64,000 nucleotides of DNA, from the NCBI GenBank assembly GCA_026120035.1, contig JALRME010000003.1, positions 1,911,975 through 1,975,974 of the forward strand, written 5' to 3'. The notes below the pieces were generated by a model, which was not told the DNA's origin, searched no databases, and saw only the letters and a program-made list of their open reading frames with translations. The first letter of the stretch is position 1, and each line of letters starts with the position of its first letter. This document shows positions 34,643 through 45,656 of the stretch, piece by piece. Source of the stretch: Coleophoma eucalyptorum. Lineage: Eukaryota > Ascomycota > Leotiomycetes > Helotiales > Dermateaceae. The translations under genes and the position numbers were made by a program.

Positions 34643-35573
34643 CGTCTAGCGACTATGTTGCAGATTCAAGCAGGCGACCTTGACAAGTAAGGCAGCTTTG
34701 TCTAGATACTAGAGTACGAGGAGGTCGTTGTTGGTACCATATGGCCATGTCAAAATTCAAACTTGTTTTCATGAAGCAATACAGTACTAGGTAAAACACT
34801 GTAAATTCTAGATGAGAGGCGTCAGAGGAATACCCGCAGAAAGAAAAAAGCTATACGCTGTCGACATTCAAGTAATCTATGCAGTAATCCTACAAGCTTT
34901 AACCTTCCTATCTACTACCGCTACATCGGATTGCCACGTCACGACTTCGGTGAGATCTTAAGTAGAAGCAAATTGGGAACCGACAGGTATAGTAAGGTAT
35001 AACACTAGACTATAATAATTGTGCTCTCTTTCATCCTCCACCCTGCGTCCTCCCATTCCCTACACCCTCTCGGAGTATCTGCAATTATTGAACTTTGTCT
35101 AACATCTATTTCCAAGATACCACACCTCTCGTATGGATATTTCTATCATGTGATGGATCAATATGGTCATTAGGATCATTATGATGATCCAGATGATTCG
35201 AAGGATCCACTAGGGTACGAAGGTCTATATAAGTAAATGGTATTTCCTTAGTATTGAGAGCTTCGTGCTCAACTCAAATAACATTCTAGGACTGTTAGTA
35301 ACGTGGTTCAATACTCAACCACCCGCAACCTATGATACACTTATCTCTACAACCTACCTCAACCCTCCGAGTACGAGCTTCTAACGAGGTGAATACTTCG
35401 ACCGTTACACTACTTTTACTCCTCATGTGCTTCTATATCAGGTGATCCCTAAGAGTGAGATTGGTTGTAACAATAGTCCGAGTTTACCAGAAGTTACATT
35501 ATAGAAAACTATATTTATTCAAATATAATATAATAATATAGTTCTACTTTACAAAAGTACTTGGTCATCTTTC
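34643..35573. repeat. Convergent region with decayed retroelement-like sequence
   Basis: After the SDR 3' end, the stretch from about 35150 to 35480 resembles in inverse orientation a part of 43960-44200 (shared TTGAGCACGAAGC and nearby words), pointing to one dispersed repeat family with decay. No ORF. Confidence 0.4.
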
Positions 35574-36399
35574 CTACTCGCTTTTTCCAATCTCTTTTCG
35601 TAAAGCAGAGATTTCAAAATTAAGACTTTTGTTGAGTTTTGTAAGTTCTTCGACGCGGGCTTCTAAATCTTTGGTAATTTGGTTCTTGCGCTCACGGAAA
35701 CTCCTCTGCGATTTACGATTCTGCTCGCGGCGTCTCTGAAGGTGTTAGTTTTAAAGACAATAATAAACTACATCGGGTAAACGAACCCGCTTGGCATTTA
35801 TCGCACAATGATATTCAGTCCAATCACGATGGTCTACTCCGGGGCTCCTGCGCTCATAAGGAGGAGTTGGACATGTTGCACTGGTTGCACTAGTCCCGCT
35901 GGTCAGACTGGTTGCTGGTGACGGAACATCCTTAGTAGACAGAGCGCAAATGCCGGTACTAGTTGGCAACGTTGATATGTCCATCATTGCGTCATAGGGG
36001 CTAATCTGGAGATTCTGGTCGGTATCGCTATCCGCTGACATATGCAGCCATGAATCAACGGTATCATAGTGGCTGGTCTGTAAATTTCCAAATGTTTGAT
36101 CACCCTGGGACTGTTGTAGCCATGAATCAATGCTATTGGCGAAAGTGGTGCAGACACATAAATCTAGGTAAATATCGTCTCCGAAACGAGGCCTTTGGCA
36201 CAAGGAGCACCATACGGCTTCTATGTCGAAATGGTCTTCAGATCCGGGGTCTAACTTGATATAGCAGATATTATCAACCTATTCTATATTTAGTAATGCT
36301 CATATTATGTAATGCATAATGACTAAAAGCGACCCAACGTACCGGCAGAATCTGTACCGCTGTATTGCACCCGTCGTAATGCTGATTACAGTAATTCAT
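35574..36399 (-). CDS. Yap/AP-1-like bZIP transcription factor
   Basis: Three exons (36399-36343, 36278-35772, 35735-35574) give 241 residues. The basic region in the last exon reads RRREQNRKSQRSFRERK, the Yap-type NxxAQxxFR pattern with Ser for Ala, followed by a short zipper (LEARVEELTKLNKSLNF). Unusually the bZIP is at the very C-terminus and the N-terminal third is Cys-rich: CNQHYDGC, then NICYIKLD, VWCSLCQ and LCVC. A Ser/Thr/Pro-rich middle links the two. Larger Yap1 proteins have a C-terminal redox Cys domain, which is absent here. It is a nuclear regulator, perhaps of the neighbouring SDR gene whose promoter has TGACTAA repeats. The N-terminal Met1 exon is supported by the clean splice. 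Confidence 0.85.
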
Positions 36400-37056
36400 T
36401 TTGACAACTTGCTCGTGCAATAACGTAGTATTGAATTGGGGATTTGGATTTCAAGTTTCTATGATAGAAGAGGTGAAATAGTCAGGCTTGAAGAAGATAA
36501 AGTGTTTTATACAGTGAAAAGTTGATCGAGAAACGGTAGAGTAGCATCTTCATATATACATCTGGTTGAGAGCGCGGCGAGATTCATTAACCACATCTCG
36601 AAATATCTCTATCTGGCATATTTGACATTTTTCAATAGGCATATTGATGATATCTTCAATGGCAAACTCGGCATACTGTTTATTATTGGCTTAAATGCCC
36701 GAATAGATCAAGCGGCTGGATTTCACCTAGAAGCGGGCAATGTGCATGATTGGCCAAGCAGTTGGAGTAATCAATGAAGACTTCGAAATACTCGTAGCTC
36801 CGAAACACAACCCTATCTGACCACGGACGGAAGGGCCAATAACAAAGTACTGCAGCATGAGAGTTGCCCCACCTGGCCTTGGTTAGCCAATTAAAAATAT
36901 TACTCTGTAGGTACGCTGCTTAGTGATGAACAGAACTAGTCCCAATAAGGTCCGTACTTCGGCCAATCATCCGTGGTGTACAGATATTCTTCCCCCATAT
37001 CAACGGCGATGTCCCCCAATATGGCTTCATCTGAAGTTGTCCAAAACAAGTAAATC
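36400..37056. promoter_or_regulatory. Divergent promoter of the bZIP and Fungal_trans_2 genes
   Basis: The 657 bp region separates two divergent regulator genes. Several CCAAT/ATTGG pentamers occur (for example near 36750, 36837 and 36885). No TATA box is convincing. Confidence 0.45.
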
Positions 37057-38787
37057 ATGGCTCTCCCACCATCTGAAGTAGGTAAGTTCTATGCTCTTGC
37101 TTTGGGCTACATTCGCTGGCTAACCTTAATACCACTCTAGCTCGAGCATTGGCCCTACAACCGCGCAGTTCGCTATCGTATGAGTGGATCGATGTAAAGG
37201 ACAAAGATGCACGTCGCAAAGCCAGGTCACATGTCATCCGGGAATCAAAGCACCGCCAGAAACTCGATACACTGTGTACCCAAAAGAAGCTCCAAGAAAG
37301 CAGCAAAAGGCTATTGGCATCGGCAGACATCAAGACGAAGTCGCCCCAGCAGGTGCAACCAAAGGAGAGGAGTAATCTAGCCAAAAATGCACATAACTAC
37401 CTGCCTTCAGTAAGGACACTTCTAGAGGGTCTGGCTGATCCCTTCAACCAATTCCCTATTAAAATGACTTCGTCTAGAGATCTTGGCTTGTTAGATCATT
37501 GTAAGATAGAAGTGACCTTGTAACAATCTCGCTTTTTATGAAGCTAACTCACCAACACAGACTATACCACATTTCGTCCTAAGCCATTCTTGTTGTCAAA
37601 TTGTGACTACACACCGGTTAAAATGTTAATGCTCGAGGTTGCCATGCAAGATCCTGCCTCTTTTCTCATAATTATTTCTGGCTCTGCGAATGATATTGCT
37701 CTCCGTTCGGAGAGATCTCAATCACAGCAGAGCATTGAGTATAAATCGCAAGCAATGGCAATAATCAATAAGAGGATGGCTATTCCTCACTCAGACATCA
37801 CCGAAGGCACAATAAATGCATGTTCGATGCTTGCTGGTACAGAAGTGGGTTACTGCTCTTTACAATATTTTGATGCTTAGATGTTAATTTCGTTGAACTA
37901 ACAGCTCTTATTTGGAACACCTGCAACTTTCAGTACTCACATGGACGGGGTAGAACAGATGGTGAAATCGAGGGGGGGCTACGAGAAGTTGCAGCAATCA
38001 AATCCTCTTCTTGCGTCATTACTAGCATGGTAAGGTTCTGCAACCATGCAGTCTATGCTTCTTGCTACAATCTCGATTCAAGCTAACGTTATATACTAGG
38101 CATGATTTTGCTGGTGCTGCAGCTCTAGCTAGTACACGAAGATTTCCATTCACAAGCTGCGATCCTCTTGCTACTTCAGCGTCTCCGAAACCTCTCGAAT
38201 ATACACCGCCATTAAATATACCTCGAAATACGTTGCCACCAAATTATACACTTTACGATGATTTGATGATCTTGATCGGCAACTTGGAGAATGCCACAAC
38301 GCTGATACGGGGGAAAAGCATGGAAAAGAGCAGATTAGAACAGCACAACGACTTTTTAGCAAAGCTTAATTCCGATTTGATTCGCCTGCTTTCCCAATCC
38401 TTGAGAAAAACGACACCATTCAGACGCTTTCTCATTGAGGACTCTTTCCGCATCGCTTCCTTAATATATCTCAGCGCTATCTGTAGAAGTTACGATGATT
38501 GGGAGAGTCAAAGTAATACGACAATCGACAAGCTCAAAAGCACTTTGCTGGATGATTCCCAAACCTGGGCCTACGCAATCGAAATGCTACTGCGGTTTCT
38601 GATGAATGGCGGCAAGGCGCAATCACAGATGACAGTTCATTATGTTGAGCAACTAATGAAACTGTTTGTCCCATTAGATTGGAGTCAATGGCAGAATATC
38701 CAAAACGTGCTCTTATCCTACTTTTTGTCTTCAGATTTGTGTGCCGGACCACTTCAGGATTTGTGGCGGTGTCGAATGGATTTATAG
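37057..38787 (+). CDS. Fungal-specific transcription factor domain protein (Fungal_trans_2, PF11951)
   Basis: Five exons (37057-37081, 37141-37500, 37561-37844, 37905-38029, 38100-38787) give 493 residues. The N-terminus has the motif SYEWIDVKDKDARRKARSHV with a basic patch, typical of fungal proteins that carry this domain without a zinc cluster. Then come LADPFNQFPIKMTSSRDLGL, NACSMLAGTE, THMDGVEQMVKSRGG and a long helical C-terminal half (LIRLLSQSLRKTTPFRRFLI). No CxxC cluster is present in any joined exon. Function is unknown; such proteins are presumed regulators. Donor GTGGGT at 37845 is weak, so that junction is the least sure. Intact. Confidence 0.8.
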
Positions 38788-39511
38788 TTGAGATTCAATA
38801 GACCATGGTGTGTCATGAGATATCCGAAAAAGTACAAACATGATGACATAGTTCAAACCACATTGTAGTATTACGTCAATTTTGGGGATAAAAGATGGAT
38901 ACCACGCAAGCAATGAAATAAGACGTGGAATTGGCGCTTGACATTTGTATGGTACTGTAAGATCTAAATCACTTATCAACTTTGACACAACGGCTTCTTC
39001 TGGGTAATGAAGGCAAGACTCGTCCCCTAAAACATATTTGAAGACATTTGAAGGTGTGAAGATTACCTATGCACGTACTTTTTTAGTTGGGAATGGAACG
39101 TGCAAGAGCTTGGGTTTGTAATTCCCTAAATGGCCCACAAATAGCATTCGCGTTAAGCCGCATTAGGAATAATCTTGCGCCCAATCAGACAAGGCGAATT
39201 TGCCAAGAGCTCGCCATCAGGCGGAGAAGAATCACGTCGGGACAGAAGAGGATAAAAGTGGTTGACACTGTGTTCTTCAACCAATAATGTTGACCGTAAC
39301 AAAATTTGTTACAGCCCATGTGGTCAGATTTGTGCATCATAGTAGCGCCTTACAATATTGCACGAAAACCCGGCTGAGCATAGGGCCAGTTCTGGATCTT
39401 CTTAAGTGTAATGTCCCTTTAGAGCAAGTCCACCTATCTCACAAAACCGATCCGAATATATTCAGGAAAGACAAAGATATCAACTCTTTCGACTACTATT
39501 ATCCTGGTGTC
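38788..39511. other. Intergenic region, nothing recognised
   Basis: The frame of the downstream epimerase is open back to an ATG at 39287, but the residues there (MLTVTKFVTAHVV) do not look like its family, so this stretch is kept as 5' leader. Confidence 0.4.
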
Positions 39512-40680
39512 ATGCCAACAATATTCATCACTGGTACCTCGGGCTATATTGGCGGCCACACAGTCAGTCTCATCGCTAAGGTGCATCCAGAATGGGAGGT
39601 CGTGACATTAGTACGGGCTGAAAAGCATGCAAATATTGTGCGAAAACAGTGGCCTAATATACTGGCGGTTGTGGGCAATCTCGATGATCACGCTCTGCTA
39701 TTCAAGCACGGCTCCTCGGCTGATGTAGTGCTACGTATGTATACATTTCAATTAAGGCTCTCTTACTCCCTCTAATTGTAGATGCTAATTTTATTATTAG
39801 AGCTAGCATCGTCAGAATACACAGCAGCAGCAGAAGCAATAATTGCGGGGATGAGCCATGGTAAAAAAGGACATTTTATACAGACGGCTGGAATCTGCAC
39901 GCTTCAAAACAATCCCAACGGCTATGGGAATCCATCAGACATAATATATCACGATGGTGCAGACCTTAATTTTACTAGTAATTTCAAGCAGACAAGTGTG
40001 GAGCACGTAATCACTACTATAGGTGTAAGATTCGGTGTCTCAACCACAATAGTATGCCCATCCCTTATATATGGTATTGGAAATGGCCCGATTCGCAAGA
40101 GAAGCACCCAAATTCCGTATTTGATCGAAGCTATACTAAAGCGAGGGAGAGGATTCACAGTTAAAGAGGGCAAGAATACCATGAGTAGTAAGTTTGAAAG
40201 ATTCTAGCACTTTTCATCTCTCTAATTCATGAAATAGGTATTCACATAGACGATGTAGCATCCGCATTTGTTGTTCTTATCAATCAGGCTGTGAACCATA
40301 GGTGCAACTCTTCTGTCAGCCCATCTATGTATTATTTTCTTGGAATAGCCGACAAGTCGTTGGCCGAGGTGACTCAAGCTATTGTTAGAGTTGTCCGAGC
40401 TCGTAAAGCAATTCATGTAGCAGCGATCGAGCACCTAGATCCGGGGCAAGCAGCACAAATACATCCTTGGGCCCCAATACTGTGGGGAACAAACTGTAGA
40501 GGTCGATCAGAGCGGTTAAGGGCTCTGAATTGGAAGCCAGAGGGTCCATGTTTACTTGATGCGCTACCAGAGATGGTAGATCTTGAGATAAAATTCCTAG
40601 CTGCGCAGGACAAGGAACATGTACAAACTTGGCAAACAGACATCAAATGTCCCATTGAAGAGGACATATATATTTTCTGA
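39512..40680 (+). CDS. NAD(P)-dependent epimerase/dehydratase-like protein
   Basis: Three exons (39512-39734, 39801-40187, 40238-40680) give 350 residues. It begins directly with the Rossmann motif MPTIFITGTSGYIGGHTVS (GxxGxxG), followed by VVTLVRAEKHANIVR and NLDDHALLFKHGSSADVV. HFIQTAGICTL replaces the usual Ser-rich strand, VEHVITTIG holds no YxxxK, and VCPSLIYGIGNGP and IHIDDVASAFVVLI match extended SDRs of the NmrA/epimerase type often annotated in fungi near metabolic clusters. Because the catalytic YxxxK is not evident, a sensor-type or altered activity is possible. An N-terminal extension to Met at 39287 cannot be excluded. Confidence 0.8.
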
Positions 40681-41116
40681 GCTGTAGTTTATAAATGAAT
40701 TTATGATCTTGCCAATATATCCTTTAAAGTATTGTCGCGCTTAGCTGTATAAGCCACTGGAATTAAAACATCGTAGTTAAATGAAGAATAAATCTAGCAC
40801 AGTTTTCATACTGTGGTGGGGTTTGAAGTGGTGTGTAGTCAGAATACACAGTAATAGCAGGGACAAGATTGGGCTGGTAGAGTTGAGGTAGTCAGGTAAA
40901 GAAGAGGTACTCAGCTCTTGATGGATTCCTTCTGCACGGGCGAAACTACCGGTAATATATGATACTCCTCGGCGACTTGATACAGTAGTGTTATTTAATA
41001 AACTATAAACAGGACAGGGCTCTAATATCTATAAATTAGAAATAGTAAAAATAGAAACTATTTGACCTTTGGTATCCTAAGAATAGGAAACAAATTGAGA
41101 AATTTCATCACACGGC
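40681..41116. other. Convergent intergenic region, nothing recognised
   Basis: Between the 3' ends of the epimerase and the thaumatin-like gene; no ORF, RNA or repeat. Confidence 0.4.
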
Positions 41117-42027
41117 CTATGCAGGCTGTTTAGGGTTGGCGGGACAAACAGCACCAACGCAACAAGTAATCTCGCCGCTCTGGCATGCCCCCCAGCTATT
41201 GGCGGCGTTATCAATTGGGTATGTGTATGCACCACCTGCGCAAGGAGCGAAAAAGGGAGTAGCGCTTGTAACGGTAGTGCTGGCACGATTGGGGTTGACG
41301 CAGGCTCCTTGACCATCATCATCCTGCCGAGGCGTTAGTCTCCTGAAGGCTAGACACAATAATGAGCACTTTGAAATGTTCACTTACACCGCATGTGTGA
41401 AGATTCCAGAGATTCTTGTTGCAGCCAGTCACGACAGCACCATAGCAAGAACAAACGATGGCCACCGAAAAGCCGTTTCTAGTAGATACAAGGTGAGATA
41501 AGATTCTTTGTTAAATAGATTATGATGACTTACACATAGCTGATATCTACGTCAGCGACAGCGACAGAATATCCATCAGCAACGATGAAGCTTGCCTCGA
41601 TAAGAGAATCGTCTCCAGTAAGTGAAAGGGTGGCGTCGCTAATGCCCACGTTTCCGGACCAGCCTGTTGGTACAGCGAAGGCAGCCGTGGCCCCGTTGGC
41701 TATGGTACCGGGGGAAACATCACCACTGACGGCAGATGGTGCACCTTCTGCATGCACATGTGAGGTCGAGATAGCAGCACCATGGGAGTTGATGACCTTG
41801 ATAGTTAAGTACTCTGGTGGTGATACAATATCAACATCATAAAGGACAGCGGCATCAGTTGGGAGTGCTAGGGCACCTCCGATGGCCGTTCCAAGAGTAC
41901 CCGCAACCAAAGTTCCTTCGGACGTGGGAGCTGCAGCTGGGACAGGCTTGGCTACAGCCTCAGCCATAGGCGATGACAAGCCAGTGGAGGCAAGAACAAA
42001 GAGCGAAACAATAGTGAATGAATGCAT
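41117..42027 (-). CDS. Secreted thaumatin/osmotin-like Cys-rich protein
   Basis: Three exons (42027-41534, 41478-41388, 41323-41117) give 263 residues. A signal peptide (MHSFTIVSLFVLASTGLSS) is followed by an Ala/Pro-rich propeptide-like stretch, then a beta-rich domain (LTIKVINSHGAAISTSHVHA, ATAAFAVPTGWSGNVGI, TGDDSLIEASF) and a Cys-rich C-terminal part (IVCSC, VTGCNKNLW, GQGACVNP, FFAPCAGGAY, ITCCVGAVCPANP) with at least eight Cys. I recall this as a fungal family with a thaumatin-like fold, secreted and sometimes induced on the host or in competition; no enzymatic residues are clear. It is intact. Confidence 0.75.
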
Positions 42028-43581
42028 TTTTCGGTTGATTTATAATAGGTCAGGCTCAGCTCAGAAATTTAAAGGAGTGAATAAGGTATTAGTTGAGAAG
42101 AAGCCGAAAGGGTGAAGAATCATAGCATCTTTATAGTTTTCTATCGGCTCACCATGAGCCCCGTAGATACGGTGCTTTTTGAGACCACAATTCAGTCCGT
42201 TTTCGCTAACTAGGGACATCACCTTACCTGTGAGGTATTTTGACATTCTCGGTTATCCTTGAAGTTACGACTATCTACAATAGAGTGTTAGCATGGCAAG
42301 TCAGCTATGTCAATGCCTTTAAAGACCCTTGTCGCGCAACGGACGCTATCTCAAATGGTGATATAAGAATGATACTTCAATCCAAGCTTCCATTTTTAGC
42401 TATGGGGCCATTATAAGCTATAGTGTTACTTCTGGAAATTAGGGTGTGATTGTGTATCTTCTTAGCGATGTAGTTAGCGATGTAACAATTCAACATGTGT
42501 CGTCTGATAAGTATGATCAGTGGGATTTGTAACACATTAGAGATAACGTGATATATAAGGTATAGTTTCATACTCATGGAATGGACTGAAACTAGACTAA
42601 TTAATATTCATTTTAATTATTTTGTAAGAGGTACTTGTAAAATTTATAAAAGTTGTCGGTCTTAACTAAGCTCTTAGCCAATAGCACAATAGTATCTTGT
42701 TAATTCTAGAGGCTAACCGAGGACAGCTACTCGAAAGAATTTCGGATAGTTAACCTTAGTGTATACCCTTGCTTAAGTCTTTGACCATGGTCCTTTCCAT
42801 CTAGCTATTAGAGGAATGCACCTCGTCATACAAGGTTATACAGTTACTACAAGGAGTTTTGTCTAGAATAGTAAAATGAACTATGGCGAAGGTCGGTAGA
42901 CATTTAGGCAGCCGCCAAATGGAAAAAACAACGACGTAAGCTTTCTGTATTGGGGACGATTATATATGCCCTTGAAAAACTTCAGGGCGCCAATCAAAGA
43001 TTATTAAACCAGCACGTATGCCTTTGTAAATTAATCTCACGCGAGCTGTAACCCAAGCAGGGGATCGGAATTACCTACCTAGCTTCCTTCGCCCCCTGCT
43101 TCGACCCTGCTCTCTCTCTTTAATCTAGTACCGATTAAGCTACGAAACGAAACTTTTTTTCGAATCTACACACGCCGTAGCCTATGAAAGCGTGTGAATA
43201 AATTCTACTCATAGCTTATGTCTAGGTAGTACTTACTATCATTGCTTTAACAGTGCGGTACCTGACTAAAAAGGCGAAATCAACCTGACGACTGATGGTT
43301 AAGCTATTAGAGAACCTAGCGTATCCATGCGACCTTGACAGTTACCGATGTAATAGTGTACCCGCTACCCCTAGCTATCCTCAATACTCGGATCAGGTAA
43401 TACCCCCCCACCCCTACAATAACTTGAAGCTTTTGATATAAGTGTGGCATAGGTAAGTGCTTTCCTGACACGAGTGTATAATAGGGTAATTTGTCATAAT
43501 AACGTCGCGTAGTAAAACTAGTACCGTCTATGATTTCGAGGATTCTAGATTGTAGAACGTTCCTTATCTCTAGTGAATAGG
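42028..43581. repeat. Start of a large RIP-decayed repeat block
   Basis: A1.5-kb AT-rich stretch, stop-rich in every frame, with no ORF I can identify. It opens a 3.4-kb gene-free block. Confidence 0.5.
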
Positions 43582-43862
43582 TGTAAGAACCTAACCTGCC
43601 TGACTAGATAATCCAGGACATTGGATTATCTAGGATACATGTCACGTGAACCCCATGACCAGAATAAGCGAATATGACTAGAGTCGGAGGGGTTTCGGAC
43701 CTAGGAAGCATACAAAAAGGGGTATAACATAGAAAATGCTCTCTTTCTTCTTTTTCTTCTGATCTTTTTTGGTATCTTTTGTACGAGACCTATAGGATTT
43801 AGTCAATATAAGGTTATTATGCTCCTAAATACCTCTATCCTACCTTTGATCAAACCTATTTT
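43582..43862 (+). repeat. LTR copy A (plus orientation)
   Basis: Begins TGTAAGAACCT and ends near CTTTGATCAAACCT. It shares GAGTCGGAGGGGTTTCGGAC, ACGAGACCTATAGGAT and AGTCAATATAAGGTTATTAT with copies B (44573-44841) and C (61419-61718). Exact ends are uncertain because of decay. Confidence 0.75.
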
Positions 43863-44572
43863 TACGTCCCGTGCCGGGGCGGTACCGTAGGCTTCTTCAG
43901 TGTTAGGGTGAGGTAGGGTCTTATGAAATTTATAAGTCCCTTGTATAAATAACAACTATAGGGTCAACAAAGTACTGAGGAATAGTAGAAGCACGTAACT
44001 GATTCAGATCAAGTTCAGGTACGAAATGAATGATTTGAAGTTGAGCACGAAGCCCCTATCTACTTAGGAACTTCGTATTCTTAAATGCTAACTAAGTTTT
44101 GCGATGGGCGGTGGTTTTTAGATGTGAGCTGTACAGTTCATGTCCTCCAAGCATAACTCATATCGCGTGCTTGTGATCTGAAACTTGGGTTGTAACATTA
44201 GCGTATTCGCGTTTTAGCAAAGCCAAAGAAGAGGATTTCTTAGGTATAGGTCTATATAATAGAGGCTATAATAATACTTCCGGGTATAGGTATGAACCTT
44301 ATAGTTCGTTGTTGGATATTACTAGTATCGTCAAAGGGGGCTACTTAGTGAATCATCGCCCTTTTATAAACTTTGCTAGGAGAGAGTATAGATTACTTAT
44401 AACAAGTATTATCGATAGTAACGGTATACTAATTCCGTTCGCAAACTTCGGAGATATAGTAATTTATATCCTAAAGGGAACTCTTCTCGTAATGCTAGAA
44501 TCTATACCAGAAGATTCTACTAAGACATTGGTTAATCTTATACTCGTAGAGGTATTTCAAGGACTGTAAGGA
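43863..44572. mobile_element. Sequence enclosed by two inverted LTR copies
   Basis: 710 bp between LTR copies A and B, which point toward each other. It contains an 86-codon plus-strand frame at 44309-44569 (INFARREYRLLITSIID, TLLVMLESIPED) that looks like partly decayed coding sequence of an element, family not recognised. Confidence 0.4.
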
Positions 44573-44841
44573 AACAGGTTTGATCAAAAGCAGGATAGAG
44601 GTGTTTGGGAGCACAATAACCTTATATTGACTGAATCCTATAGGTCTCGTAGGAAGAACACAAAAGAGATAAGAAACAGAAGAAAGAAACCATTTTCCAT
44701 GCTATATCCCCTTTAGATGTATGCCACCTGGGTCCGAAACTCCTCCGACTCTGGTCATACTCACTTATGCTGGTCATGGGATCACGTAACATAGGTACTG
44801 GATAATCCAATTATGACATCTGGGTAGATCAGGTTCTTACA
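44573..44841 (-). repeat. LTR copy B (minus orientation)
   Basis: Inverted copy of LTR A; on the plus strand it reads from GGTTTGATCAAAAG to CAGGTTCTTACA. It diverges from A mostly by transitions. Confidence 0.75.
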
Positions 44842-45440
44842 AGGACTTCCTCTTATAGAATCGGATACGTTAGTAGGACATTTTCTAGACAGAACACTAT
44901 ATCTAGTTGTACCCCTACCCGAGTTGGTAGTAGATACTACGAAGGCAGATGTCGCGTTAGACTAGTCGGAAACAGAACGCTAGAACATATATAGCGTTCT
45001 TAAACGATATAAATACCTTTTCCGCGATAGAGTTGGCTAATTTAATAACGGTATTAAAATGCCAAGTCCTCAAAAGCACAACTCTATCCTATATAATATT
45101 AAACAATCTCCTTATGGTATATCTCAAAGAGACAAAGATACGATCGATGAGGTGCTGAACCCGCATTTTGTCTCCGGAGAGACAACTTACAGTAAGGGGG
45201 GCATGTTAGGGCCCACCGCCTGCACCTATACACTTGCTAGGACTTGCTAGTACTAGACGCTAGCGCGACCTCTCTTTCTCTATTGTATTCCTTCTTGACT
45301 GTACTTAGCTTTTCTTCTCTCGTCATCGAGATTACACATACAGAAACAATGGTATAGCTTTGCAGATGTGCGAGTCTATCGTATCAGATGAGTCTATCAT
45401 CTTCTGCTTATTGACCTGCTTATACCCAAGGAACAAGACC
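44842..45440. repeat. Decayed repeat sequence
   Basis: AT-rich sequence with one short frame at 45059-45250 (SILYNIKQSPYGISQ), likely transposon-derived. No gene. Confidence 0.35.
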
Positions 45441-45656
45441 TTACAGGATACCATCGGACTGAGCCCGCCCTGTGCAGAACCCAAGTTTTCGAAAGCCTTT
45501 TTTGCTCCGTGCGGTGTTGTTCCGGATGTCTAAAAAGGTAACTTCGTCTTCGTCCGCGCCCCAGGTGTGCAAAAGAATAGCATAGAGTGGGATATCGCCT
45601 ATAAGATCTTTAGTGAAACGGAAGCCACCATCTGTCTCTAGCTGGAGAAGGCGCAT
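45441..45656 (-). pseudogene. N-terminal fragment of a HET-domain gene
   Basis: 71 codons begin MRLLQLETDGGFRFTKDLIG and continue DIPLYAILLHTWGADEDEVT, FLDI, the start of the HET domain (the HTWG core is diagnostic), then KKGFRKLGFCT where the family has the next helix, before a stop at 45441. Full HET proteins, which trigger incompatibility-type cell death, are several hundred residues longer. The rest is gone: downstream sequence on this strand is decayed repeat. I see this as a leftover of a HET gene broken by repeat insertion. Confidence 0.75.

Noticed and set aside
37057..37523. Possible Zn2Cys6 cluster at the start of the Fungal_trans_2 gene
   Set aside because: The basic N-terminal region contains only one Cys; no CxxC spacing is present in the joined exons.
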